DNA of 6,810 nucleotides from Candidatus Latescibacteria bacterium 4484_7 (GCA_002085285.1 NATK01000151.1:1-6810); one strand, 5' to 3'. Shown: positions 1 to 6,348, numbered from the stretch's first letter. Program-made: numbers and translations. The notes: a model not told the origin generated them from the letters alone.

Positions 1-458
1 CGACCCCCTCACTTGCTGTATACTTCGACCAGAGTGCAACGGTATGCAACACGAGCACAGAGGCATATGCTCCGCTGGACTGCTACGTTTATATCATTCC
101 TGACGAGCAGACGGCGAATTGTGCTCACGCTTGTGAGTACAAGCTTCGTTTGACGGATGCCGACGGCAACGACCTGGAGAGCGGAACTCAGTACGGGATA
201 CTCAATCTTTCGTACCCCGACTATGTAGCTCTTACGCTGGGTGTTCCTTTCAGTGGAGTAGCTATAAGTTTCAACCGTCCGGAGTATGGCCCGGATCCGA
301 TTCTCGTTACGAGCTTCAGCTTGTTGCTTCTCGAGAATCTCGACCAGCTTTCGTTCAAGCTGGAACCGAACCCTGGTGGTCATCTCGGAATCGCCACGTG
401 CGACGATGGTTATCCCATCGTCGATGCATCGCATCACGATGCGGCGATAAACTACTAA
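1..458 (+). CDS. Short secreted protein of unknown function, 5'-truncated
   Basis: The frame is open from base 3 to a TAA at 456-458, about 151 residues, with no stop before the left edge. The start and presumably a signal peptide lie outside the window. The first visible residues (TPSLAVYFDQSATVCN) resemble the mature start of small exported proteins seen in FCB-type candidate phyla, where a beta-rich domain follows directly after the signal peptide. That resemblance is from memory. Six cysteines are visible (in VCN, DCY, ANC, HAC, CEY-adjacent and ATCD contexts; NCAHAC holds two close together), which would suit disulfides in the periplasm or outside the cell. The chain is rich in Tyr, Leu, Asp and Gly with alternating polar and hydrophobic residues, suggesting a beta-sandwich. 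I recognise no catalytic motif. An internal ATG at 150 is an alternative start, but the coherent protein upstream argues against it. The gene ends 24 bases before a strong terminator. Confidence 0.72.
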   Translation, partial: TPSLAVYFDQSATVCNTSTEAYAPLDCYVYIIPDEQTANCAHACEYKLRLTDADGNDLESGTQYGILNLSYPDYVALTLGVPFSGVAISFNRPEYGPDPILVTSFSLLLLENLDQLSFKLEPNPGGHLGIATCDDGYPIVDASHHDAAINY

Positions 459-482
459 GGCGCTCAGTTAAAAGACAAGTAC

Positions 483-530
483 CCCCTCGGGTGAAGCGGA
501 ATCACCGCTGACCCCGAGGGGTCTTCTTAT
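483..530. terminator. Bidirectional intrinsic terminator between convergent genes
   Basis: CCCCTCGGG at 483-491 pairs perfectly with CCCGAGGGG at 513-521 (9 bp). Inside it, AGCGG (495-499) pairs with CCGCT (505-509) around a 5-base loop, giving a long two-part hairpin. On the plus strand it is followed by the pyrimidine/T-rich run TCTTCTTATATATTT. On the minus strand it is followed by the complement of AAAAGAC at about 470-476, which is also T-rich. It lies between the ends of a plus-strand gene (458) and a minus-strand gene (580), so it probably terminates both. The minus-strand T tract starts several bases from the stem and is the weaker side. Confidence 0.85.
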
Positions 531-579
531 ATATTTGCAAGACGCCCCGGGTGGTCTATCGGCGCAAAGCAGGTAGGCT

Positions 580-1788
580 CTAGAAATTCTTCATGATATT
601 GTCGAAAAGGTCACCTGTGGCCTTGACCTTCACATTCTCGAGATCCAGAGACACTCTTGGCCTTTTCATGAGGTTGCCATTTTTGTCTTTTAGGAGATTC
701 AATACATCCCCGTACCTGCCCGTATCCATGCCCCTCTGAACATCGTGCGGTATGGTGAGTCTGGCCGAGTAGTCGAGGAGTCCCCGAAGGCTGAAGCCTC
801 CCCTTAACAGCCAATCACCCTTCGACGAAGTGATCCGCCAGTCTCGCGTCTTGACCCAGCCCTTTTCGATCGTAAAATCCATCGAAAGGTCATCGTAACT
901 TGCCCTTTTTAGAAATGAATAGATCTCGGGGGCAAGTCGATCAAGCTCGGAGAGCGCACTGCTGACATCCATTTCTCCGCCGCTCGAATGCACATTTCCA
1001 TTCGAATCGATCGAAGACAAAACAACCTCGCCTTCATCGTCCACGGCAAAGGTGCTCTTAGCCTCGACGTCGAAAAGGCCGTCGAAGACGACTGGTATGG
1101 AAGGAAGTATCTTTGCAAGCTCCATCGATTTCATTCCAATGAACAACATGTTCGTCGAGACCTCGAGGTTGCCCTTTTTCGATATGCCGACAGCCCCGCT
1201 CCCCTTCGCCCTGCCGCCTGCAATGCCGAATCCGATCCTCGACATGGTCAAGAGATCCTTTCTGTCGGCGAAGCTCCCCGCGACTTCGACGTCGATGACG
1301 GAGACAGGCGACTTGTCGATTGTCATGGAATCCGCCTTCATCGAAAATACGGATCTTCCCTTACCGTTTTCATCGAGACCGAGACTGCCTGTGAGATCCA
1401 ACCCGATCAAACGCATATTCGACTTCGGAGACGAATATAGCACAATGCCGTTTTTGACCACAAAAGAGCTCAACTCGGGCTTCTTTCTTATGATGGAAAT
1501 TATCGAAGGATGGACTGCTACCACATCGGAGGCAAACTCGATCGATTTACCCTTTCGATCGACTTTCCTGAACCCGACATCTCTTAGATCAATGTCCATA
1601 CCGAATGGAAAACTGGTCGAAACGCCGCCTACATCAATATCCGCCCCGACCCGCTTCTCTATCCTCTCGACAATGATGCCTCTGACCCTGGCGCTCGTCA
1701 TTATGCTTCTCACGGCAAGGGCCAGCACAACCGTTACGACGGCTATTACAACGATTACGATCGTAGTGATCTTCAATCCTTTGCTCAC
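580..1788 (-). CDS. AsmA-like inner-membrane-anchored protein
   Basis: This is a complete 402-residue gene with a GTG start (1786-1788) and a TAG stop. A cytoplasmic KGLK tip is followed by one hydrophobic helix (about residues 7-27) and then a long periplasmic part. Residues 30-100 follow the AsmA N-terminal pattern: a segment like VERIEKRVGADIDVGGV, then an amphipathic beta stretch (FPFGMDIDLRDVGF) and a short linker. Residues about 300-402 follow the AsmA C-terminal pattern: KGWVKTRDWRI, then GDWLLRGGFSLRGLLDYSARL, and finally a repeated beta strand before FDNIMKNF. Family members (AsmA, TamB, YhdP types) are bridge-like or chaperone-like proteins in envelope biogenesis and phospholipid transport. 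At 402 residues this is a short member, so the exact role is open. It is divergent from the tricorn-like gene and convergent with the small secreted gene. I chose the GTG because AAGGAGGAT sits 7 bases upstream. Confidence 0.75.
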   Translation of the reverse strand: MSKGLKITTIVIVVIAVVTVVLALAVRSIMTSARVRGIIVERIEKRVGADIDVGGVSTSFPFGMDIDLRDVGFRKVDRKGKSIEFASDVVAVHPSIISIIRKKPELSSFVVKNGIVLYSSPKSNMRLIGLDLTGSLGLDENGKGRSVFSMKADSMTIDKSPVSVIDVEVAGSFADRKDLLTMSRIGFGIAGGRAKGSGAVGISKKGNLEVSTNMLFIGMKSMELAKILPSIPVVFDGLFDVEAKSTFAVDDEGEVVLSSIDSNGNVHSSGGEMDVSSALSELDRLAPEIYSFLKRASYDDLSMDFTIEKGWVKTRDWRITSSKGDWLLRGGFSLRGLLDYSARLTIPHDVQRGMDTGRYGDVLNLLKDKNGNLMKRPRVSLDLENVKVKATGDLFDNIMKNF

Positions 1789-1793
1789 GAAGT

Positions 1794-1802
1794 ATCCTCC
1801 TT
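1794..1802 (-). promoter_or_regulatory. Ribosome binding site of the AsmA-like gene
   Basis: Read on the minus strand, AAGGAGGAT lies 7 bases before the GTG at 1788-1786. It is close to an ideal Shine-Dalgarno sequence and fixes a non-ATG start. Confidence 0.85.
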
Positions 1803-1881
1803 GAGAAACGATACGGCCAAGTATCGCAACGTATTCGTCGGCCAGCTGTGCCTCAACCTGCCCGTATTCCTCTGGCTATCA

Positions 1882-1903
1882 CTTTCACCTTGTAAGGTAA
1901 AAG
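1882..1903. promoter_or_regulatory. Operator-like inverted repeat in the divergent intergenic region
   Basis: CTTTCACCTT (1882-1891), a GT spacer and AAGGTAAAAG (1894-1903) form an inverted repeat with 9 of 10 arm positions matching. It covers the predicted -35 box of the rightward promoter and lies between two divergent genes, which is a usual place for a repressor or dual regulator site. No regulator gene is present in the window and I do not match the site to a known factor. A transcription-neutral chance dyad remains possible. Confidence 0.4.
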
Positions 1904-1918
1904 CATTTAACATAGAAT
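1890..1918 (+). promoter_or_regulatory. Predicted sigma70-type promoter of the tricorn-like gene
   Basis: TTGTAA (1890-1895; 4 of 6 to TTGACA), a 17-base spacer and TAGAAT (1913-1918; 5 of 6 to TATAAT). Transcription would begin near 1925 and leave a leader of about 80 bases before the ATG at 2005. The optimal spacing and the intergenic position support it. No comparably good promoter was seen for the leftward gene. Confidence 0.5.
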
Positions 1919-1955
1919 AGCCAAAACTTTTTTTGAAAAAATCGGCTCCGTGCTC

Positions 1956-1973
1956 ATGCGCGGAGTTGCGCAT
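1956..1973 (+). other. Small hairpin in the 5' leader of the tricorn-like gene
   Basis: ATGCGC (1956-1961) and GCGCAT (1968-1973) form a perfect 6-bp stem with a 6-base loop, GGAGTT. No U tract follows, so it is not an intrinsic terminator. CTCCG at 1946-1950 can pair alternatively with CGGAG at 1961-1965, which overlaps this loop, so two mutually exclusive folds are possible. Any regulatory role is unproven. Confidence 0.3.
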
Positions 1974-1988
1974 CGTTACCGAACCACT

Positions 1989-1996
1989 GAAAGGAA
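1989..1996 (+). promoter_or_regulatory. Ribosome binding site deciding the tricorn-like gene start
   Basis: GAAAGGAAG-type purine run (AAAGGAAG around 1989-1996) lies 8 bases before the ATG at 2005. It supports that ATG over the in-frame upstream ATG at 1933, which has no such site and would put 24 charged or Cys-containing residues before a clean signal peptide. Confidence 0.65.
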
Positions 1997-2004
1997 GTGC
2001 AGCC

Positions 2005-4425
2005 ATGAAGAAACGCATTGCTTTTTCAGCGATCCTTACCTTGGCGCTCGTCGCATCCGCCACGGCCGCTTTTGCCATGGAAGGACGCCTGATGCGCTAT
2101 CCCGACATAAGCGGCGACAAGGTTGTCTTTACATACGAGGACGATCTCTGGTCGGCCTCGATAAAGGGCGGAGAAGCCGTAAGACTCACATCTCATCCGG
2201 GGATGGAGGCATTTGCGCACTTTTCCCCCGACGGCAAGTGGATAGCATTCACAGGGAGCTACGACGGCGGCTACGACGTGTATGTCATTCCTGCAGCAGG
2301 CGGCGAGCCGAAGAGGCTCACATATCACCCGTCCTACGACCGTGTCGTAGGATGGACACCCGACGGCAAGTATGTTCTCTTTGTCTCCAATAGGGCTCGC
2401 TACAACGAGCTCTACAAGGTCGATACCGCGGGACACTACCCAGAGAAGGTCACCGTCGACATGGTCGCCTATGCCTCATTCTCACCCGACGGGAAGCGTG
2501 TGGCTCTCAATCGATTCAATTCGGACCGAATGAACTGGAAGGGCTACCGCGGAGGGATGCAGCAGGACATATGGATCGCCGACGTAGGGGGGAAAAAGTT
2601 CGAGCGTGTGACCCACTGGACCGGCTACGACAACTTCCCGATGTGGCACGGTGGACAGATATTCTTCGATTCGGACAGAGAAGACGGCAGGATGAACATC
2701 TACGCTTACGACGTCGATTCGGGCGAGAAAACCCGCTGCACCTTTCACAAGAACTGGGACGTCGAATTCCCCGAAATAGGTGACGACCGAATCGTTTACG
2801 TGTGCCAGGGATACCTCTGGATCTACGACATCCTTACGAACAAATCGGAGAGGCTCAGCATCGATATTCCATCCGACAGGTGGAGGATGCGCGACCTCTT
2901 TGTGAGTCCAGCAGGCTACCTGCAGGAAATAGGCCTCGGAGCGGACGGCGACTATGCCGTCGTTCAGTCGAGGGGAGATATATACCTCGTTGGTACCGAG
3001 AAAGAAAAGGCCGAGAACCTCACAAGGACCCCGGGCTCGAGGGAACTGCATCCCGCGCTCTCGCCATCCGGCGACCGTGTGGCGTTCTTTTCCGACCGAA
3101 CGGGAGAATACGAGCTCTACACAGCACCGACTAAAGCGGGTGCCGAATGGACTCAGGTAACATCGGGCTCGAAGACATACTACTATCACTGTATCTGGTC
3201 GCCCGACGGGAAAAGGATCCTCTTCGGCGACAAGGACTACAAGCTCTTCGTGGCAGATGTGCCGGGCAAGGGCAAAAGCGGCGCCGGCAAGAATGACAAA
3301 AAAGAAAAGAACTCGGTCAGAAAAGGCGCCGGGAAAAAGGCCTCGGAAAAGAAGGATACCGGCAGAGGGGTCGATGGAGGATCGGTCAAGATGATCGACC
3401 GATGCTACTACCTCAAGGACAACGAGATATTCTGGGAAGTGAGCGACTACCGCTGGTCACCGGACAGCAAGTGGGTGGTCTACTCGAAGGTAAACGAAAA
3501 CCTAAACAACAGCATCTATGTCTATAACGTTGAGAGCGGCAAATCGTACAGGCTCACGGACGACCGCTACGACGACTACAGCCCATGTTTCGACAGCGAG
3601 GGAAACTATATTTACTTCCTCTCCAGACGAAACTTCACGCCAGAGCTCGACCCGTTCATGGACAACAACCTCAACAGGGATATGTCGGTCGTGATGGTGA
3701 TCCAGCTCAAAGCAGACCAAAGGCCTCCGTTCTACGACGTGGAAGAAGACAAGGACGAGGAGACGGCTGAAAAGGGCGAATCGGCCGACAAGGAGAAGAA
3801 GGACGAAGAGGGTTCGAAGAGTGTCGAGATCGACTTCGACGGTATCTCGGAGCGAATCTTCGAAGTGCCTATCCCCAGCGGAACTTACAAGGCGCTTGCT
3901 GCATACAAGGGTCACATCACGTATCTTTCGAGAAAAGACTTCGGTTTCCCCGGGCTCGAGGAATTCTTCAACCCCAACTCCGTCTCCTACTACGACCTCA
4001 AATCGTTCGACGCAGACAAGGAAGAGACAAAAACGATCCTCAAGGGGATAGGCTTTTACAGTCTGTCAGGTGACGGCAAGAAGGCCGCCTACATGAGTGC
4101 CGGAATGGCAGGTGTCGTAAAGACAAACGGATCGTCGAGCGCAGGCGACGGACTTCTCAACTGGGCGGGGCTCAAGCAGAGAGTCACAGATAAGAGATTT
4201 CTTCTACGATCCATCTATCCACGGGAAGGACTGGGATGCGATCTACCACAAATACGAACAGCTCATTCCCTATGTCGCCACGAGGGCAGACATGAACTAC
4301 ATCATAGGCCAGATGATCGGCGAGCTCACCGCCTCGCACGAGTACATCGTCGGTCGCGGCGGTCCGCCGAGGACATACTTCTCCAGGGTGAACGTCGGCC
4401 TACTCGGCGCGGATCTCGAGCCTGA
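2005..4425 (+). CDS. Tricorn-like protease, N-terminal propeller part (frame broken near 4185)
   Basis: The start at 2005 gives a classic signal peptide: MKKR, a hydrophobic core to about residue 20, and an AFA cleavage site after Ala24. The protein is therefore exported, unlike the cytosolic archaeal tricorn. The mature start (EGRLMRYPDISGDKVVF) and repeated blades carrying FSPDGKWIAF, WTPDGKYVLF, FSPDGKRVAL, LSPSGDRVAF and WSPDGKRILF mark the two beta-propellers of bacterial tricorn homologues (PD40/WD40-like repeats). Propellers in this family guide peptide substrates to the active site. Two charged low-complexity segments occur: a Lys/Gly-rich one at about residues 422-455 and an Asp/Glu/Lys-rich one at about 578-608. 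The native frame runs to about residue 727 (LNWAGLKQRV). The last roughly 79 residues, rich in Arg and His, are an out-of-frame tail ending at 4425. The protease half continues in the next frame. As drawn, this product has no catalytic domain. Confidence 0.85.
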   Translation: MKKRIAFSAILTLALVASATAAFAMEGRLMRYPDISGDKVVFTYEDDLWSASIKGGEAVRLTSHPGMEAFAHFSPDGKWIAFTGSYDGGYDVYVIPAAGGEPKRLTYHPSYDRVVGWTPDGKYVLFVSNRARYNELYKVDTAGHYPEKVTVDMVAYASFSPDGKRVALNRFNSDRMNWKGYRGGMQQDIWIADVGGKKFERVTHWTGYDNFPMWHGGQIFFDSDREDGRMNIYAYDVDSGEKTRCTFHKNWDVEFPEIGDDRIVYVCQGYLWIYDILTNKSERLSIDIPSDRWRMRDLFVSPAGYLQEIGLGADGDYAVVQSRGDIYLVGTEKEKAENLTRTPGSRELHPALSPSGDRVAFFSDRTGEYELYTAPTKAGAEWTQVTSGSKTYYYHCIWSPDGKRILFGDKDYKLFVADVPGKGKSGAGKNDKKEKNSVRKGAGKKASEKKDTGRGVDGGSVKMIDRCYYLKDNEIFWEVSDYRWSPDSKWVVYSKVNENLNNSIYVYNVESGKSYRLTDDRYDDYSPCFDSEGNYIYFLSRRNFTPELDPFMDNNLNRDMSVVMVIQLKADQRPPFYDVEEDKDEETAEKGESADKEKKDEEGSKSVEIDFDGISERIFEVPIPSGTYKALAAYKGHITYLSRKDFGFPGLEEFFNPNSVSYYDLKSFDADKEETKTILKGIGFYSLSGDGKKAAYMSAGMAGVVKTNGSSSAGDGLLNWAGLKQRVTDKRFLLRSIYPREGLGCDLPQIRTAHSLCRHEGRHELHHRPDDRRAHRLARVHRRSRRSAEDILLQGERRPTRRGSRA
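4184..4198 (+). other. Frame break and apparent small deletion inside the tricorn-like gene
   Basis: In frame 1 the protein is coherent through LKQRV (codon at 4183). In frame 2 it is coherent from QIRDFFYDPSIHG (Gln codon at 4187, Arg at 4193). A simple one-base change would restore the frame. However, bacterial tricorns usually carry about 14-17 residues here, including an EW..(I/M)F..(A/G)W.. motif before RDFFYD, and only two or three codons remain. A loss of 3n+2 bases, about 40-50 in all, explains both the shift and the missing block. The size is inferred from remembered family sequences. The cause may be a real deletion or an assembly error. Confidence 0.65.
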
Positions 4426-5353
4426 CTACAAGGCGAAGAGATACCGTTTCACACACATCGTAAAGAGCTCGAGCTGGAACAAGGACTACCGCAGCCCACT
4501 CAGGGCTCCTCACATAAAACTGGCAGAGGGCGACTACCTCCTCGCCATTGACGGCCGGGAGATAACGACCGACGAGAACTATTTCAAGTACCTCGAGAAC
4601 AAGGCAGATGCAGAGATCGAGATCACGGTCGCCTCTTCGCCCAGGATGGAAAAGGGTCGGACCTATCGCATAAAGACCCTCTACAGCGAACGAGGTCTCA
4701 GGTACTACGAGTGGGTAGAGGGCAACTACGAAAAGGTAAGGAAGGAAACGAACGGCAGGGTCGGTTACATACACCTCGCCGACATGGATCAGGAAGGCAT
4801 CGAACAGTTCGAGCAGGGCTTCCGCGCCGAGCGCTATCGCGACGGTTTGATAATCGACGTGAGGAACAACGGCGGCGGATTCGTCTCATGGTTCATCATC
4901 GACAAGCTCGAAAGAAAGCTCAAATACATGACTGTGACGCGGGAATTCAAGCCGATGAGGTATCCTCACGCGGTACACGCAGGGCCGATAGTCGTCCTGT
5001 GCGACGCGGGAACCGGCAGCGACGGCGAGGTATTCACCCAGCACTTCAAGGATCTCCATCTCGGCACGATCATCGGCACCCCTACATGGGGTGGTCTAAT
5101 AGGCATTATCAATATGATACCGCTAACCGACGGCGGTATGGTCACTCAGTCAAATGTCGGCTTTGCCAACCTCGAAGGCAGATGGATCGTGGAGAACAGA
5201 GGGGCACAGCCTGATATCTACGTCGAGAACGATCCGGCCGATGTGCTCGAGGGAAAGGATGACCAGCTCGACAGGGCGATCGAGGTGATCACAGAAGAAC
5301 TGAAAAAATCGCCGCCTCCAAAGCTCGTTCCGCCACCGTTCCCGAAGAAGTAA
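4292..5353 (+). CDS. Tricorn-like protease, C-terminal PDZ and S41 serine protease part
   Basis: The ATG at 4292 is only the first Met after the frame break. The coherent frame begins upstream at 4187 (RDFFYDPSIHGKDW, then YEQLIPYVATRADMNY). Numbering from 4292, Ser15-His16 (GELTASHEY) match the conserved Ser-His pair of tricorn. A PDZ domain follows at about 34-120 (GLLGADL, EGDYLLAIDGREI). The S41 core starts at about 156 (GRVGYIHLADMDQEGIEQF; IIDVRNNGGGF). Ser243 in GTGSDGE is the expected nucleophile, beside Asp244. IIGTPTWGGLIGI and Glu301 in VENRGAQPD complete the catalytic set. All expected active-site residues are present. The joined protein would be about 1115 residues plus the missing block, close to bacterial tricorns. 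It ends with a Pro/Lys-rich tail (KLVPPPFPKK). Predicted role: exported endoprotease that shortens peptides. It has no ribosome binding site of its own, so it is a fragment of the upstream gene. Confidence 0.85.
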   Translation: MNYIIGQMIGELTASHEYIVGRGGPPRTYFSRVNVGLLGADLEPDYKAKRYRFTHIVKSSSWNKDYRSPLRAPHIKLAEGDYLLAIDGREITTDENYFKYLENKADAEIEITVASSPRMEKGRTYRIKTLYSERGLRYYEWVEGNYEKVRKETNGRVGYIHLADMDQEGIEQFEQGFRAERYRDGLIIDVRNNGGGFVSWFIIDKLERKLKYMTVTREFKPMRYPHAVHAGPIVVLCDAGTGSDGEVFTQHFKDLHLGTIIGTPTWGGLIGIINMIPLTDGGMVTQSNVGFANLEGRWIVENRGAQPDIYVENDPADVLEGKDDQLDRAIEVITEELKKSPPPKLVPPPFPKK

Positions 5354-5401
5354 ATGCGTTCGAGGTTGTCAATTCGCATTCTTGAAAGGAGATATAGCTT
5401 C

Positions 5402-5446
5402 GCAATTTAATTGCAGATATACACTCGCTGCATTCGAAGCTTCGAA
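5402..5446. repeat. Two small palindromes upstream of the OPT transporter gene
   Basis: GCAATT-T-AATTGC (5402-5414) is a 6+1+6 inverted repeat. TTCGAAGCTTCGAA (5433-5446) is a perfect 14-base palindrome built from two TTCGAA units. Both lie in the 116-base spacer between the tricorn-like gene and the OPT start and could be operator half-sites or leader hairpins. A palindrome of this length arises by chance now and then in several kilobases, so this is tentative. No intrinsic terminator is evident in the spacer, so co-transcription of the two genes is possible. TTGTCA at 5366-5371 resembles a -35 box but has no good -10 partner. Confidence 0.3.
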
Positions 5447-5458
5447 GACGATATATTG

Positions 5459-5467
5459 AAAGGGGGG
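5459..5467 (+). promoter_or_regulatory. Ribosome binding site of the OPT transporter gene
   Basis: AAAGGGGGG lies directly before CC and the ATG at 5470. It is G-rich and close to the start, but it favours this ATG over the next in-frame Met at 5488. A second purine-rich site, AAAGGAGA at about 5386-5393, has no start codon at a proper distance. Confidence 0.6.
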
Positions 5468-5469
5468 CC

Positions 5470-6348
5470 ATGGACAGCGGAAAATCGATGAACCTGCCTG
5501 AAAATGCCTTTAGGGAGCTCAAACAGGGAGAGAAGTACATACCCATTATTCCGTCGGAGGTGTCGATTGCCGAATCGACGATCCGTTCCTTCGTGATCGG
5601 TTTCATCATGAACGTGATCTTTTCGATGTCCGCAGCCTATATCGCACTAAAGCTCGGCCAGGGCATAGAGACGGCCATACCGATTGCGATACTGGCAGTC
5701 GGCGTCTCTGCGACGCTGAAACGAAAAAGCACGATACTCGAGAACGTCAACGTAATGGCATTCGGCGCGATGTCCGGGATCATCGTGGGCGGTGCGGTCT
5801 TTACGCTGCCCGCCCTGTTCATTCTCGGCATCGACAACCTCACGAGCCTCTTTCAGCTCTTCTTCGTAGCATTCCTCGGGGCTGCACTCGGCGTACTCTT
5901 CCTCATACCGTTTAGAAGATACTTCGTCGAGGACATGCACGGAAAACTCCCATTCCCCGAGGCGACGGCGACGACGGAGATCCTCGTCACTGGTGAGAAG
6001 GGCGGTGAGCAGGCAAAGGTGCTCGGTCTTGCAATGCTCCTTGGAGGCATATACGACTTTCTCATCATATCTTTTCACCTATGGCGGGAAAACTTCACGA
6101 CAGCGCTCGTGGCCCCTCTCGATACCTTGACGAACAAGGTAAAGCTCGTCTTCAGCATGAATACGAGCGCAGCCATCGCTGGACTCGGCTATATAATAGG
6201 AGTGAGATACGCTGCAATCATCTTCGCAGGATCCATGCTATCCTGGTTCGTATTCGTTCCCCTGTTCGCCCACCTGCAGTCTGCTGGTGGAGCGGCGGCC
6301 AGCTTCTTCGGGCACCGCGGCAACAACTCTATCACAAACCGCCGATGA
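5470..6348 (+). CDS. OPT-family oligopeptide transporter, N-terminal part (frame broken near 6300)
   Basis: Inner-membrane transporter of the OPT family, which imports oligopeptides or metal chelates, probably driven by protons. After a soluble N terminus with PSEVSIAESTIRS, the first membrane segment lies at about residues 40-60 and leads into AYIALKLGQGIETAIPIAIL. The family signature STILENVNVMAFGAMSGIIVGG and VFTLPALF follows, then a membrane segment at about 126-147. FRRYFVEDMHGKLPFPEATATTEIL (about 148-172, quoted in part) is a highly conserved loop. Membrane segments at about 182-200 and 233-270 carry GLGYIIG and a SMLSWFVFVPLFAHL stretch. The native frame ends at about GGAAA. The last roughly 17 residues (FFGHRGNNSITNRR and so on) and the TGA at 6346-6348 are out of frame. 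Intact homologues have about 600-670 residues. It lies 116 bases downstream of the tricorn-like gene, which suggests linked peptide processing and uptake. Confidence 0.88.
   Translation: MDSGKSMNLPENAFRELKQGEKYIPIIPSEVSIAESTIRSFVIGFIMNVIFSMSAAYIALKLGQGIETAIPIAILAVGVSATLKRKSTILENVNVMAFGAMSGIIVGGAVFTLPALFILGIDNLTSLFQLFFVAFLGAALGVLFLIPFRRYFVEDMHGKLPFPEATATTEILVTGEKGGEQAKVLGLAMLLGGIYDFLIISFHLWRENFTTALVAPLDTLTNKVKLVFSMNTSAAIAGLGYIIGVRYAAIIFAGSMLSWFVFVPLFAHLQSAGGAAASFFGHRGNNSITNRR
6196..6299 (+). repeat. 104-bp exact direct repeat, copy 1 (inside OPT gene)
   Basis: Bases 6196-6299 are identical, base for base on reading, to 6707-6810. The left boundary is set by A at 6195 versus G at 6706. Copy 1 encodes IGVRYAAIIFAGSMLSWF onward, which is the expected continuation after GLGYIIG in OPT proteins, so this copy is in its native place. 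Its right end falls exactly at the transporter's frame break. Confidence 0.95.
6299..6300 (+). other. Probable single-base insertion that breaks the OPT frame
   Basis: The sequence reads GGCGGCCAGCTTC. Removing one C at 6299/6300 makes the frame run GGAAASSGTAATTLSQTADEIF and on to the right edge without a stop, as OPT proteins do. With the C present, translation stops at 6348. The position coincides with the last base of the 104-bp repeat. It could be a sequencing or assembly error or a real mutation. Confidence 0.7.

Noticed and set aside
9..437. Minus-strand open frame of 142 codons opposite the first gene
   Set aside because: The plus-strand frame has coherent secreted-protein content and ends just before the terminator. 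The antisense product has no recognisable fold, signal or ribosome binding site.
1052..1804. Plus-strand open frame of 250 codons antisense to the AsmA-like gene
   Set aside because: It mirrors the AsmA-like gene. The minus strand has the signal anchor, family pattern and ideal ribosome binding site.
1928..1941. T7-G-A6 tract near the predicted transcription start
   Set aside because: A simple A/T tract with self-complementarity. It could bend DNA, but there is no GC stem before it, so it is not a terminator.
1933..2004. Upstream in-frame ATG extending the tricorn-like gene by 24 residues
   Set aside because: It lacks a ribosome binding site, overlaps the predicted leader and would bury a well-formed signal peptide.
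1785..2078. Minus-strand open frame across the divergent intergenic region
   Set aside because: It overlaps the starts of both real genes and shows no coding character.
2482..3189. Minus-strand open frame of 235 codons inside the tricorn-like gene
   Set aside because: It is a shadow of a clear propeller-encoding frame on the other strand.
4184..4198. Programmed frameshift in the tricorn-like gene
   Set aside because: No known slippery site or stimulatory element, and the apparent loss of a conserved block points to a deletion instead.
5354..5380. Possible terminator after the tricorn-like gene (AATGCG/CGCATT)
   Set aside because: A 6-bp stem with a 16-base loop and no U tract; too weak.
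5354..5410. 18-codon open frame directly after the tricorn-like stop (TAAATG)
   Set aside because: It is too short to support, with no convincing ribosome binding site and no recognisable peptide.
6280..6348. Programmed +1 frameshifting in the OPT gene
   Set aside because: There is no slippery codon next to a stop at the switch point. A single extra C explains the shift, and it coincides with the repeat boundary.
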